Assembly (NCBI GenBank): GCA_035041965.1
Contig: JAPYMA010001478.1
Location: 148,682-212,681 of the forward strand
Length of the DNA stretch: 64,000 bases
Direction: 5' to 3'
From: Anisakis pegreffii
Taxonomy: Eukaryota; Nematoda; Chromadorea; Rhabditida; Anisakidae
In this document: positions 11,303-23,600 of the stretch, piece after piece
Position numbering within the stretch: the first letter of the stretch is position 1
Layout: every line of letters starts with the position of its first letter
Position numbers and translations under genes: made by a program
Notes under the pieces: model-generated
Told to the model about the DNA's origin: nothing
What the model saw: the letters and a program-made list of their open reading frames with translations, nothing else
Database searches by the model: none

Positions 11303-14231
11303 TATTGTTGAAGATAGTGATTGGATACGTACAATACAAAACCTTAAATCATCATACAAACGAATGGATGGATGGATATTAGTCATAATTATTATTAGTC
11401 ATTGCGTTCGGGCACAATGAATATTACTCATAATACAAACAAACTTAGTCATATTTGCGTTTTTTAAGGCACAATTTCGTTCCCACTTGCATAACGCATG
11501 CTTTTTGTTTATCTTTTCGTAAACACATCAAAATGAGCCCCATTAATATTAATTAATTCATCTCAGCAATATTTCCGCAGAGTTCGCGGTTACCTAAGTG
11601 GTAGTGAATAAGCATGCGACAGCACGACTGTAGTGCTCCAAATAATTGTAGTGAAAGCCAAGCAGAGAGCACTCCAATTTTGCAATAGCCCCACCAATTT
11701 CCAAACATTGGATATATGGTGTGAGTTTTTTCAAACCTAGATTATCTCATTCATATCCCAGAATGGCTAGAACGATTTCAATACGATGCATACGCAAGAT
11801 TACTTCGTTCCATCTCGGCGCTCATTGAAGCGTGTATTACACTACAATGACAATTGCAAAAAGTTTTTTGGAGGCTTTGAAAATTTTCGGAAAGAAGTAT
11901 AAACGATTTCTTTTTACCAATAGTAAATTGGACGGAAGGATGTCGTTATGGGATAAAATGAACTGCCTAGCAAAGCAATATCTTGATATGTATCACTGTT
12001 AAAATCTTGCGGTGTCGAGAAAGCAATGCTGAGATTTTATGATGGTTAGTCGTTGTTTGTGGGATCGTTTTATTGATTCTCGCTCTTTGTTCAGTGATTT
12101 ATTATCCTTGAGGCACACACCATTCAATCGTTGGTCTTGGCCAAACGCATCACATTCTCTATGCTCCAACTCTTCAATAACATATCCGTGATAGACTTAA
12201 GGACATTATGAAGTGTTTCGCTGGTGCAATTCCTTGCATTCTTTCTCTCTGCAATCATTTGCTTCTTTACTGAAGAGGATATTTTACTGCTAAATTAATT
12301 AATCACATCAGTCACTCTTCAACACCAGCATAAATTAGCACTATGAAGAAACTGCAAATTGGTATGAAGTTGAATGATGAATGAAACGAATAATATAATA
12401 ATATCATAACACAATCACCAACAATAAAATTATTACAGTTGATTTCAGATGTTTTTCCACTGAAGGAATGTTCGACCATGAATTTTTAGAAGAGAAGAAA
12501 TCGGATGAATGTACATCTAACGCGCAATTCTTCAAAGTTTCTCAAAATTTTCATGTGTTTCTTCATCAGTTTGCTTTGACAGAATTTCTTAGGATTAGAT
12601 GAATGAGAGATGTCTTTTGAATAAGTAAGTTTTTTGTTAAACTAATTTTTTTGAGTGACACTTCAACTTAGTAATGCGTATACATCTGCAAATCGGACAA
12701 AAGCTGCAGTTCCCAAAGCTCACAAATGAGTGATTGAATGAAGTTGGATTGAGTATGACATATCAGAGCACCACAGCAATCTGGACCTACCCTGAAACGC
12801 AGATAGGGCAAATTTTTCTGCAGAGCTTTGAATGAATGGCTCAGGATCGTTGACGTACACAAATAAACGTAACTGAAGAGTAACAGTGCTAACAGTGTTG
12901 GAAATATCTGAACTTGATTAACTCATCGATGGATGAATACGATTTTTAATCAATGTTTCACGACCTCAGCCAACGTATAGTGTAAATGATAGTTATCGCC
13001 TCGAAATCCGCCTTGAAATCTTATAAGCTTGGTATCTTATGAAGTGATACCGATCTTGGATTGAAGTTTGAGAAAGGATGAATAATCATTTGTAATTTTC
13101 TCTTTATGATGGGCACTTTGCGATGCATCGTATGATTCTTATCTTGCAGTGGTTCGAGTGATTTTTTTCATTGGTATATATACATTGGCTGTTGAAAATG
13201 TCCGAAAAGAAACGGTAATGAGTGGATTTCCACCTAATTCATAGCAGAAGTCCACATCGCAGGGTCTTGGATGAATTCTAGCCCCATGAAACACCTTAAA
13301 CATGTATATGCATTTCCTACGAAATGTTTGCGAGATAATTGTTGGACTAGTCAAATTATTTCTGACTTGTTTGCCGCTCTAAACCCTATCATTGAAAGTA
13401 ACCTTGAATATTTGCCTGAAGTTCCACTGAAATCAACCCACAGCTAAGAGCATTTCCATTGCTAGATTCAGATTTAGCTTGTTATGAAATTAAATATATC
13501 TTGTTATGAAAGCTTGTTATGAAAGCATCCGAAATTTCCCATACTGATGATGTTCGAAATTTCCAGTACTGTCTTCATGAATTCTTATTCTTTTGAAATC
13601 AATTCCTACTTGTAAATCCATTCTCATATTTGCTGTCACTTAAAAGCATTCTCATTGTCGCAGTTCTCGATAAACAACCCATTTTGTTCATATCCTCATT
13701 CTCTAACAGAGTTGCTTCTTTAATATCCTCAGCTAGTAACAACTTCCATTATGAACTGTAAGTTTACATACTATGCTCAACTGTAAGTTTCCATTCAGAA
13801 ATGATGTTTGTTGTTATTGTTACTGTTACAATTACAACTCTGTTTGCTGAATGTAATTCGAAAATGAACTTTTGAATGTAAGAAGGAAGCGATTTACATC
13901 ATCTTCGTCAATTTGCTGAAACACTTCAACGATCGTCAACCAAAAATACGCGTTCAGCAAACACCTCATAAACTTCTGAAGTATACCTTGTGATGTTAAT
14001 TACATATCTGTATTACAGCTGGATGCAGTTTTTTCCTCATCGTTACTGCTAGTGATCAGCTTTTTTGTGATCATTTCGGTTTTATGATCCTACAAAGTCC
14101 TTATACAATTTAAACAACAATCAACTACAGAAATGATTTAATGAGCAAGCGTGAGACAATGCTTTTCAATATCCGATTCAGCTGACAACCGCAAAACATC
14201 ATAATGATATCAACAGTTTAACTGGTGGCTT

Positions 14232-14238
14232 TATATAG
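14232..14238 (+). promoter_or_regulatory. TATA-like motif upstream of MHC-1
   Basis: TATATAG about 410 bases before the MHC-1 start codon. It could serve the gene only if a 5' UTR intron or trans-splicing joins to the acceptor-like CCCAG at 14636-14640. In AT-rich DNA this may be chance. Confidence 0.25.
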
Positions 14239-14633
14239 TGCAGAGTCGATTAAAGCAAAGTGAGATGTCATCCAAATGAACGGCAAACAGCAACTCCATG
14301 AAGATTACGCAGAGCTTAATCAAATAACCACCCACTAACCTTACCACTATGCTAAAGACACACACAAATTGCTTGACAAGATCGTTATACGCTGTGGAAT
14401 ATATTGTACCGAATCGAGATTGTATTGAAGGACGTTGTGATAGAATGGATAGTGAAAAAAAGTAAAGAAAAAGTCAAATGAGAAGGAAATTCGTTGAATC
14501 GATCTCGAGTAGGACGGTGCTGGTTGGATAGTAAAATCATTTAAGTATAGTGCTACTGAACGTTCACATCAGTCGAGCTTCACCTAGCACCTAACCCTAA
14601 GATAACGTTTATAACTTTCCAAATCTTAAATCG

Positions 14634-14640
14634 ATCCCAG
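14634..14640 (+). promoter_or_regulatory. Possible 3' splice acceptor just before the MHC-1 ATG
   Basis: GATCCCAG ends at 14640, five bases before the ATG at 14646. It could accept a spliced leader or a 5' UTR intron. Comparable AG sites lie 23-30 bases before the MHC-2 (28261-28262) and MHC-3 (42086-42087) start codons. The pyrimidine tract is weak, so confidence is low. Confidence 0.3.
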
Positions 14641-14645
14641 AAGGA

Positions 14646-17600
14646 ATGGCTGCAGAATACGAGAGCGATCCAGGATGGCAATATCTGAGGAGAAGTCGCG
14701 AACAAATGATTATGGTAAGTTTATAATTTCTAATGAAATTATTCAAAGCTCAATGGACAAATCGAGCAATGAAGAGGATAGTTCAATGAATTCAATTTTT
14801 TATCTATGGTTAAATAAATCATTCACATTTTTCTTTACTGTTCTAAAACATCAGTATTTCCTCAGGTGGAATTGAAGCAATTTAGGCTTCACGTGAATGT
14901 TGTTACAACTACAAGGACTTATTTTTTAGTTTAGAATGTTTTAAAAACCTTATCTGAACAACTTTATGGTATCATTGCAGCATTTCTGCAAATTTGAGTG
15001 TTTTATGAGTCGCTCGCTCACTGTGTTAGAGTTGAATGACTTCACACGATGGCAACCCTTTCAGGACCAGTCCATTCCATATGACACCAAAAAGAATTGC
15101 TGGGTACCGGATAAAGATGAAGGTTATGTTGCCGGCGAAATCGTCGCTACGAAAGGAGATGTTCTTACTATTATGTGTGGCGGAACTGAGGTTACTGACT
15201 TGAAAACTTTTCAAACCGAACGAACCATTCCTTACGTTTCAAGACTGAAGTGCACTTGATTCATCCTTCAAATTTTTGCCTTTGAAGTAGGTTTCATAAG
15301 ATCTATGAATGGTATATATCAAAGCGCAACTTAATGTACAGACCGCGGTCGAATACATTTCGTGAAACAGCAGCAGTGATTCAGAATAATAGTTCAGAAC
15401 AAGGCTCGCGGAAAATAACGTGCGACTTTTAATTTGCTGAAAATCATTTTTCGTCTCACCTATTCTGTGTTCCATAAAAAGAGAAGATCGTTTTTCTTTC
15501 AGAGAACCGTGAAGAAGGATATGATCTATCAAATGAATCCACCAAAGTACGAGAAAACCGAAGACATGTCGAACTTAACAATCCTCAATGACGCTTCCGT
15601 ACTGCACAATCTACGTGCACGATATGCAGCAATGCTCATCTATGTTAGTTCTTGTGCAATCCATAATTGGAGTTACTTTAATGCTTGCGATCTTCAAACG
15701 AAATATTACCCCGATCCTCATCAATTTCTTGAGTTACTGCATCAGTAGATCCTGTATTTTCAATATCTGATAAGGTATTTCTGTTCTTGAATTGACGTTT
15801 GAGTGAACCGAAGCATGGTGATCTGCAAGTAGAAAAAATAACACACTAGCATAGTGATAGAAAAATAAAATAAAATAGCTTAGGTATTGTATACTGAAGG
15901 TAGGTATAGACGACTGCAAGCTGGGATGAACTAATGCCGCAAAACGACATCAAACTTTCCACTGAATGACGCATTGAAGTAGTATGGGTAAACTTTGTTT
16001 AAGAAATTTTTCGAGTGAACAGAAGCAGTCATTATAGCATACAATATGAAAAAGTACAATGCAGTTCCCTCGTTTCATTTATTGGATACATCATCAATGA
16101 AAAAATGCTAGATCAATTTGAAGACGAACGAACCAGAGTATCGGTTTCATCTTCAGGTTACTGAAAGAGTATAGAATGAATAAATTCATCTTTTATAGAC
16201 ATATTCGGGTTTATTCTGTGTTGTGATCAACCCGTATAAACGTTTACCGATCTACACGAATTCCGTTGCGAAAATGTTTATGGGCAAACGACGAGCTGAG
16301 ATGCCACCTCATCTGTTCGCAGTATCCGATGAAGCATATCGAAATATGCTTCAGAATCACACAAATCAATCGATGCTCATCACCGGCGAATCTGGTGCCG
16401 GTAAAACAGAGAATACCAAAAAGGTCAATGACGCGAACACATCCAATTTGCTTTTTCAAATGATGTGTCAATCGCCTGATGAAATTTCTAAATGTGCGAA
16501 ATGTCCAAATGAACAAATCAAATGACCCAAAAATGCTGAAAAAACCTCAAACCGAAAGCAAAATGAGTTTGTCATTGCGTCAGTGAATTGATGCTACAAA
16601 CTTTTTAGAGAGAATTGACTAAATAACTGCGCTCTTGCATTTTTAACGAAGGTGGACATTTTAAGGTGATTGCATATTTTGCAACAGTTGGTGCAAGTCA
16701 ATCGGATTCGAGCGCGACTGGTGAGGGAACTAAGAAGAAGGCGACATTAGAAGATCAAATCGTACAGACAAATCCAGTGCTTGAAGCATTTGGTAATGCG
16801 CGAACAGTCAGAAACAACAATTCATCGCGATTTGGAAAATTTATACGAATTCATTTCTCAAAGTATGGAAAATTGGCATCATGTGATATTGAACATTGTG
16901 AGTTTGTTTGAGTTTGATAATATATTTGTGGTTCTTGATAATTTTTTCAATAATTCCATAGCACGTTCTGTTGCTGTGAGAGACTGCAAGAAACTGCTGC
17001 TGAAAAGTGCATGGTGGAATGTTGATTCGATGAAGCAATTCTACTGCTATTTAAGAAACTCATCATTACTGAGATGAAAGTCTCTCATTGATCACCACAA
17101 TTTGTCTGTATGATCTATGGTGGAGGAATTTTATTTTTCAGATTTGTTGGAGAAATCGCGTGTAATCAGACAAGCGCCAGGAGAACGATGCTACCATATC
17201 TTTTATCAGATGACATCAGACTTCAAACCAGAACTGAAACCAGCTCTTCTATTGGACAAGCCATTACGTGAATATTGGTTTGTTGCCCAAGCCGAACTTA
17301 CAGTAGATGGGATGAACGATACTGAAGAGTTTAAACTGACTGATGAGGCATTCGATATTCTACATTTCACTGAAGAAGAAAAAATGAATTGTTACAAGTT
17401 GATGTCTGCACATATGCATATTGGCAATATGAAATTCAAGCAACGTCCACGAGAGGAACAAGCTGAACCCGACGGCACTGATGAAGCCGAAAAGGTATGT
17501 GCTCAAACGCTAATGTTGTTACATGCATAATCGTTTCAACAGAAGAGTCATCAAGTACTCCTCAGTTTCAACGAGCAAACGGGTGCTTTTCTGTTTAGAA

Positions 17601-20600
17601 GCGCTCTTGAATTCAACATATGTATTCGTTCTGGAACAGATCGTTGAACTCAATACATGAATTCAATGACGGTTGCGGAAAACGTAACTAATGACAATAT
17701 TTTAAACTCTCCACCAAGGGAAGAACGATTTATCCATCAGAGTATGCTGACCTTGAGCGGTGATAGTCCGGATTTGCACATTGCATATTTCGAAGTTTCG
17801 AACCCGAAAATGTCATTACATGTATGCTCTTCAGAAACTCAATGAGAATCTATCAATACGTCAAGCAATTATCACGTTTGAAAGCTATATTCAATTGAGA
17901 CTAGTGAAAATTCAGGCGGCTGCGATGTACGGAGTAGAAACGGATGTGTTTCTGAAGGCATTCACACGTCCACGAGTGAAGGTTGGCACAGAATGGGTGA
18001 ATAAGGGTCAAAATATGGAGCAGGTGCAGTGGGGTGTTGGTGCGATGGGTAAGGCCATCTACGCACGCGTTTTTCATTGGCTCGTCAAAAAATGCAATGA
18101 AACGTTGGATCAGAAAGGTGTGGACAGAGATCACTTCATCGGAGTGCTTGATATCGCTGGATTTGAAATTTTCGACGTGAGTTCATCGTATCCATTTGAG
18201 CAGTTTCTTCGTGTGAATATTTTTTGTAACGTACATATTTCATTTTGTAACTAGTAAAAGAATACATAAAATATATTTCATTTTTTAAATCAGAAATTAT
18301 GAATGGAATGAAATATATTACATATTCTTTTTATGTACAAAATAAAATATGTTGATTGAATCCTTTCATTAGGTAAAGAATGAAATATAGTATGCACATC
18401 ATGGACAAACTGTGATAGGTCAGGTACAAGATGAAGTGTATCGTGTAGTTTTGAAAAAATCGCCTTTCTAGATTATTGTTTGAATGAGACTGAGAGTAAT
18501 AAGAATAGTACAATTTGTTTCTTTATTGATCATGATATCAAGGTGATTACAATAACTGATCACTGGCATTTGCCTCTTTGATATCATAGAGTATCAATTC
18601 TGTTTTCGATTTGGATGTTCCCGTCGGGTCATCAATAGTGCTTCTCATACGTTCCGCAGCCTCTTTCCAGCTGTTTTCAGTGATATCGCATGAAAATTAC
18701 CGTCCAGTGTAATGAGCACACTCACCATGTTATCTGAAAATATATTTTACGGAAGGATGAAATATAATCATCGAAAAGCATCTTTCAATTTTTAGAAGGA
18801 CACCATAAATACGGTTGTTTATGTGAGCGAAAGAAATTTCAGTGAAGTTGTCTACGCATGAATATTACGCACTAGCTTCACGAAATAACGAATTTCAGCT
18901 CAATTCCTTCGAACAACTCTGGATCAATTTTGTGAACGAGAAGTTGCAACAGTTCTTTAACCATCACATGTTTGTGCTGGAACAGGAAGAGTATGCGAGA
19001 GAGGGTATTGAATGGACGTTCATCGATTTCGGTTTGGATCTTCAAGCTTGCATTGAGCTGATCGAGAAACCGATGGGTATCCTCTCGATGCTCGATGAAG
19101 AGTGCATTGTGCCGAAGGCTAGTGATATGACACTCGCTCAGAAACTCAATGAACAACATCTCGGTAAACATTCGAATTTCGAGAAGCCAAAACCACCAAA
19201 GGGTAAGCAAGCTGAGGCACACTTCGCAATGCGTCACTACGCTGGTGTTGTTCGCTACAACGTGACAAACTGGCTGGAAAAGAACAAGGATCCTTTAAAC
19301 GACACGGTTGCCACATGCCTTAAAGCATCAAAAGGCAACGCCCTGTTGAATGTGATATGGTCGGATTACACAACACAGGAAGAGGCAGCGAGTGCATCTA
19401 AGACTACAGTAAAAAAGAAGGGAAAATCAGGATCATTCATGACGGTATCGAATCTGTATCGTGAATCGCTGAATAAACTTATGACAATGCTTCATAAAAC
19501 CCATCCGCATTTCATTCGATGCATTATTCCGAATGAAAAGAAGAAATCAGGTCTATTGGATGCTGCACTCGTCCTCAATCAACTCACCTGTAACGGTGTA
19601 CTGGAAGGAATTCGTATCTGCCGTAAAGGATTCCCTAACAGAACTCTTCATGCAGACTACGTTCAACGCTATGCTATTTTGGGTGCAGTCGAAGCGAAAT
19701 CAAGTGCCGATCCCAAAGAGTGCGCCGTCAAAATGTTGGAAAAGCTTGTCCGTGAAGGCTCGATGAAAGAAGAAATGTATCGCATCGGTCATACAAAAGT
19801 AAGTACATTTTGATAAATGTGTTCATACCTCAGTACTACGAATGAATTTGGTTATCCCTTACGTTGGTTCCAAGCTTGGATTGGACCGAAATTCGCTGCA
19901 ACAGGCACAGAATGTCTTTTTACGAAGGTCAGATGTGCATAAAGAATAACTAATAATTTTAAGGTGACTAAATTTTTTGAACAATGAACAGTTGAGCGGT
20001 TGATCTGTAATGTTCATACTGAAAGACTAGAAACATTTTGTTTCAAAACTCAACGACATATTTCAGGTGTTCTTCAAAGCCGGTGTCCTCGCTCATCTGG
20101 AAGAACTTCGCGATGAAAAGCTCAACTATCTCATCACCGGTTTCCAGGCACAAATCCGACAGTACTTCAAAATTGTAGAGAATTTAATGCATCAATGTTT
20201 CATCAATAATACAGCAACCAAATAATTCAGTATTCCTTCACGGCCTGTCAGCATAATGAATGATTAATTTAGGAGTATTAGAACTCTTAATCTGCATGTC
20301 CTTCCCTAAGAGTGACGTTTTTTTTCGGGCGCACTTATTCACGAATTCAAGAAATGAGTACAAAATTTCGAAGATGATTTTTTTTTGGTATTCCACCGTT
20401 TGTCTGCACCCATGTGTGTTCATGAAAATTAGTTGCCATGCCATTGTAAACTAATCTGTGCATAGAGCATTTTTACTTGTGCAAGATAAGTTTTACCACA
20501 GTTTTCATAATAATCAACCAGTTATAAAAGAAAGACTAAGTGTTGAGACTGTTGCTGATAAAGTGAATGTGAAGATAATCCATTTCAGATAGACCTCAAA

Positions 20601-23600
20601 GAAAGACAGGAGAGATTCGTAGCCAGTAAGTTGATTCAGCGGAGTGTTGGTGGTTGGGTTCGAACGATGCAGTGGCCTTGGCTGAGACTCATCATCGAGA
20701 CGATACCAATCGTGAGAGCAAGCAAACTTGAGGAAACATTAGAAGAACTGAGAAGAAGTGTGGCCGAAAGAGAAGAGTTGGTTAAAATGAAACGGAAAGA
20801 GATTCGGAAATTCGAAGAAAAAGTTGATGAAACGTTAACTGAGAAGGCGAGCCTCTTTGCAGAAATCAAAAACTCAAAATCCGGTAACACTGAGGCCGAA
20901 GAACACATTGAAAAGATGGCGGCTCAGAACGAAGATCTTGAAAGAACGTTGGGTGAGGAGAACGAAAAACTGCAAAATGAGGAGAAGCGTGCTGAAAGCG
21001 TTTCTTCAGCAAAAGCAGATCTCGATCAACAAATGGATTCACTCAAGAAAGCGATGCGAGACAGTGACGCCACAAAACGGAGGCTCGCTTCAGAAAAGGC
21101 GATACGAGATGCACAACTTCGTTCGTTGACGAATGAGGTTTCTCAACAACAAGACGATATTACAAAAGCACAAAAAGAATGCAAACATCAATACGATAAG
21201 GCGAAACGCTTGACCAATGAACTGAGGGAACAAACTGAAAAATCCAATCACAGCAATCGATCAAAAGCCAAACTTGAAGAGGCACTTCAAGCTAGTGAAG
21301 ATGCGCTCGAGCGAGAAAGACGCCTTCGAATGGACACGGATAAGGCGAAAAGGAAGGTTGAAGGTGATTCGAGAATAGCACGAGAGACATTGGACGAGAT
21401 TGATGCTCAACGAAAAGATATGCAGAATCGAATGAAAACCAAAGATACGGAACTGCACGCAGTGAACGTTCGCCTAGAGGATGCACAAGCCGGAGTGGGA
21501 CGTGCTGATAAGCAGATCAAGGAGGGAAATGCCCGAATCGAAGAGCTAGAGATGGAGCTGAGAATGGTTCGAGATGCGCGATTGCGAACTGATCGTAACA
21601 AAGCGGATTTGCAACGGGAAATTGACGCGATAATGGAGCAAATGAATGATCAGAGTGGTGTTGAATCAGTGCGATTCGAGGCGGCGAAGAAACAAGACTG
21701 CGAAATAGCAAGGCTGAGGCGTGAGTTGGACGAAACCAAAATGAAACATGAAACGCTGACTGCTGCGTTACGCAAGAAAGGAAACGATGCTGTATCGGAG
21801 CTGAGCGATCAGCTGTTTACGATAAAGAAAAGCAGTTCGCGGATAGAGCATGAGCGCAGTGAACTGCAGCGACAACTTGATGAATCGAGTGTGCAGATGG
21901 ACTCAATCACAAAAGAACGTGTTGAGTGTGAACGTTACAATAAATCCGTGCAGCTGAGCCTATCGGATATGGAGACAACGGATGCACAGCAATCAAGTCA
22001 ACTCCAAGAATTCCTTTGTGTACGTGGTCGTTTGTTGGGTGACAATACCGACTTGACGCATCAAGTTCAGGAGTTAGAGGAACAGCTGAGCATGATGATG
22101 CGATTGAAAAGTGAGTGTGTTAGCGAAGCGGATCAAGCAAAACGAGCGGCACTCGAAGAGAGTCGTGAACGTCAAAATGTTGCAGCGCATGTGAGAAATC
22201 TTGAGATGGAGTTGGAGCAGTTGCGGTCTCAGTTCGACGATGAAGTGGACGGTAAAGTGGAGTTGAGAAGACAGTTGCAACGAACTGAAGGCGAGATTGA
22301 GCAATGGAAAGGTCGTTTCGAAGATCAAGACTTACTGTCGATGGAGAGCGTTGAGCAGATGAAACATAAACAAGCGGGTGAAATGCTTGAATTGGAACAA
22401 ACAGTCGCCAATACTAACAGCAAAGTGAGTGCGTTGGAGAAGTTGAATACGCGAATGCGATTAGATGCTGATGAGGTCGGTGCTGAGGTGGAACGTGCAG
22501 CTGCGCTGATTGCACAGATGAATCGAAAACAGAACGTGTTCGAGAATACGGTGGATGACTGGAAACGGAAGCATGCGGACGCACACGCTGAACTTGACAC
22601 ACAGCAACATCAGCATCGTTTAGTGACTGCAGACTTGTTCAAGGAGAAGACTGATGCGGGTAATTTGAGTGTACAACGTGAAGCATTCCAATATGAGAAT
22701 GAGCAAATGAGCAAGGAAATTGCCCATCTGCAGGAACAGTTCGCCGACAGTGCCAAAAGTGAGCACGATGCGAGGACACAAATTAAGCGATTAGAATTTG
22801 AGGTGAGCGAATTTCAAAAGGTCCTGGATGAGGTAGAAGCTGCAGTGGAAGTCGAGGAAGGAAAGCTATCAACAAATCAGTCGGAAATCCAACAACTCAG
22901 GTCACATGTTGAGAAAAGACTACTGGAAAAAGATGCAGAATTCGAGAACGTCCGAAAAGTTCATCAGAAAAAACTCGAGACGCTACAGGTATGTGGTGTT
23001 CACACTTTCTTTATTTATAAGTCACTTGAAGTATTTCGGTCCTTGATCGACCTTCAGTCGACTAGACGTTGCTTTCAACTGAACTGGATTCTGTTGTTGT
23101 TAATGACAGCCGAACAATAGTATCAACTGCAAACTTAACATCATCAGGATAAAAAGATAGAGTAGCTTTTCAGAAACATTATTTTCTGCCAATATTAGCT
23201 CTTTATAATTGAGATCAGCACCCAGCTTCACATAGTCATTTCTTATTGGTGACCCTCTAAACTTACCATCTGAAGAATTTATTAGGTTTTTCCCAGAAGA
23301 ATATTCGAAGCAATTACCGAATAATTTTGCATGTTATTTTGACATGCACAAGATCAAATTCTAGGCTAGAACGGAGGCTGAGAAGAACGATAAAATGGAA
23401 CTCCACCGGATTAAGCGGAATTTGGAATTGGATATCAACGTAAGTTTCTGTTTAATGTCATGGATTGAATTCATGGAGAATATAGTTGATTGTTCTATTC
23501 GTAAGGTCACGAACGGTGCCACGAAATTATTCATTCAATGGAAATATTCATTTGTTGTGACCTACCGCTCTATCAAACACCTTCAATTGAACGGTATTGG

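Larger units (their letters stand above)
11303..14645. other. Divergent intergenic spacer, BPI-like gene to MHC-1
   Basis: About 3.3 kb between two genes transcribed away from each other, so it should carry both promoters. No complete gene was found. Minus-strand stretches at 12872-12791 and about 13350-13139 look partly protein-like but could not be joined into a model (see findings). The rest is AT-rich with no recognised repeat. Confidence 0.5.

Noticed and set aside
18240..18740. AT-rich repeats of a TGAAATATA type in MHC-1 intron 7
   Set aside because: Short and irregular, without terminal repeats or a duplicated target; not enough to call an element.
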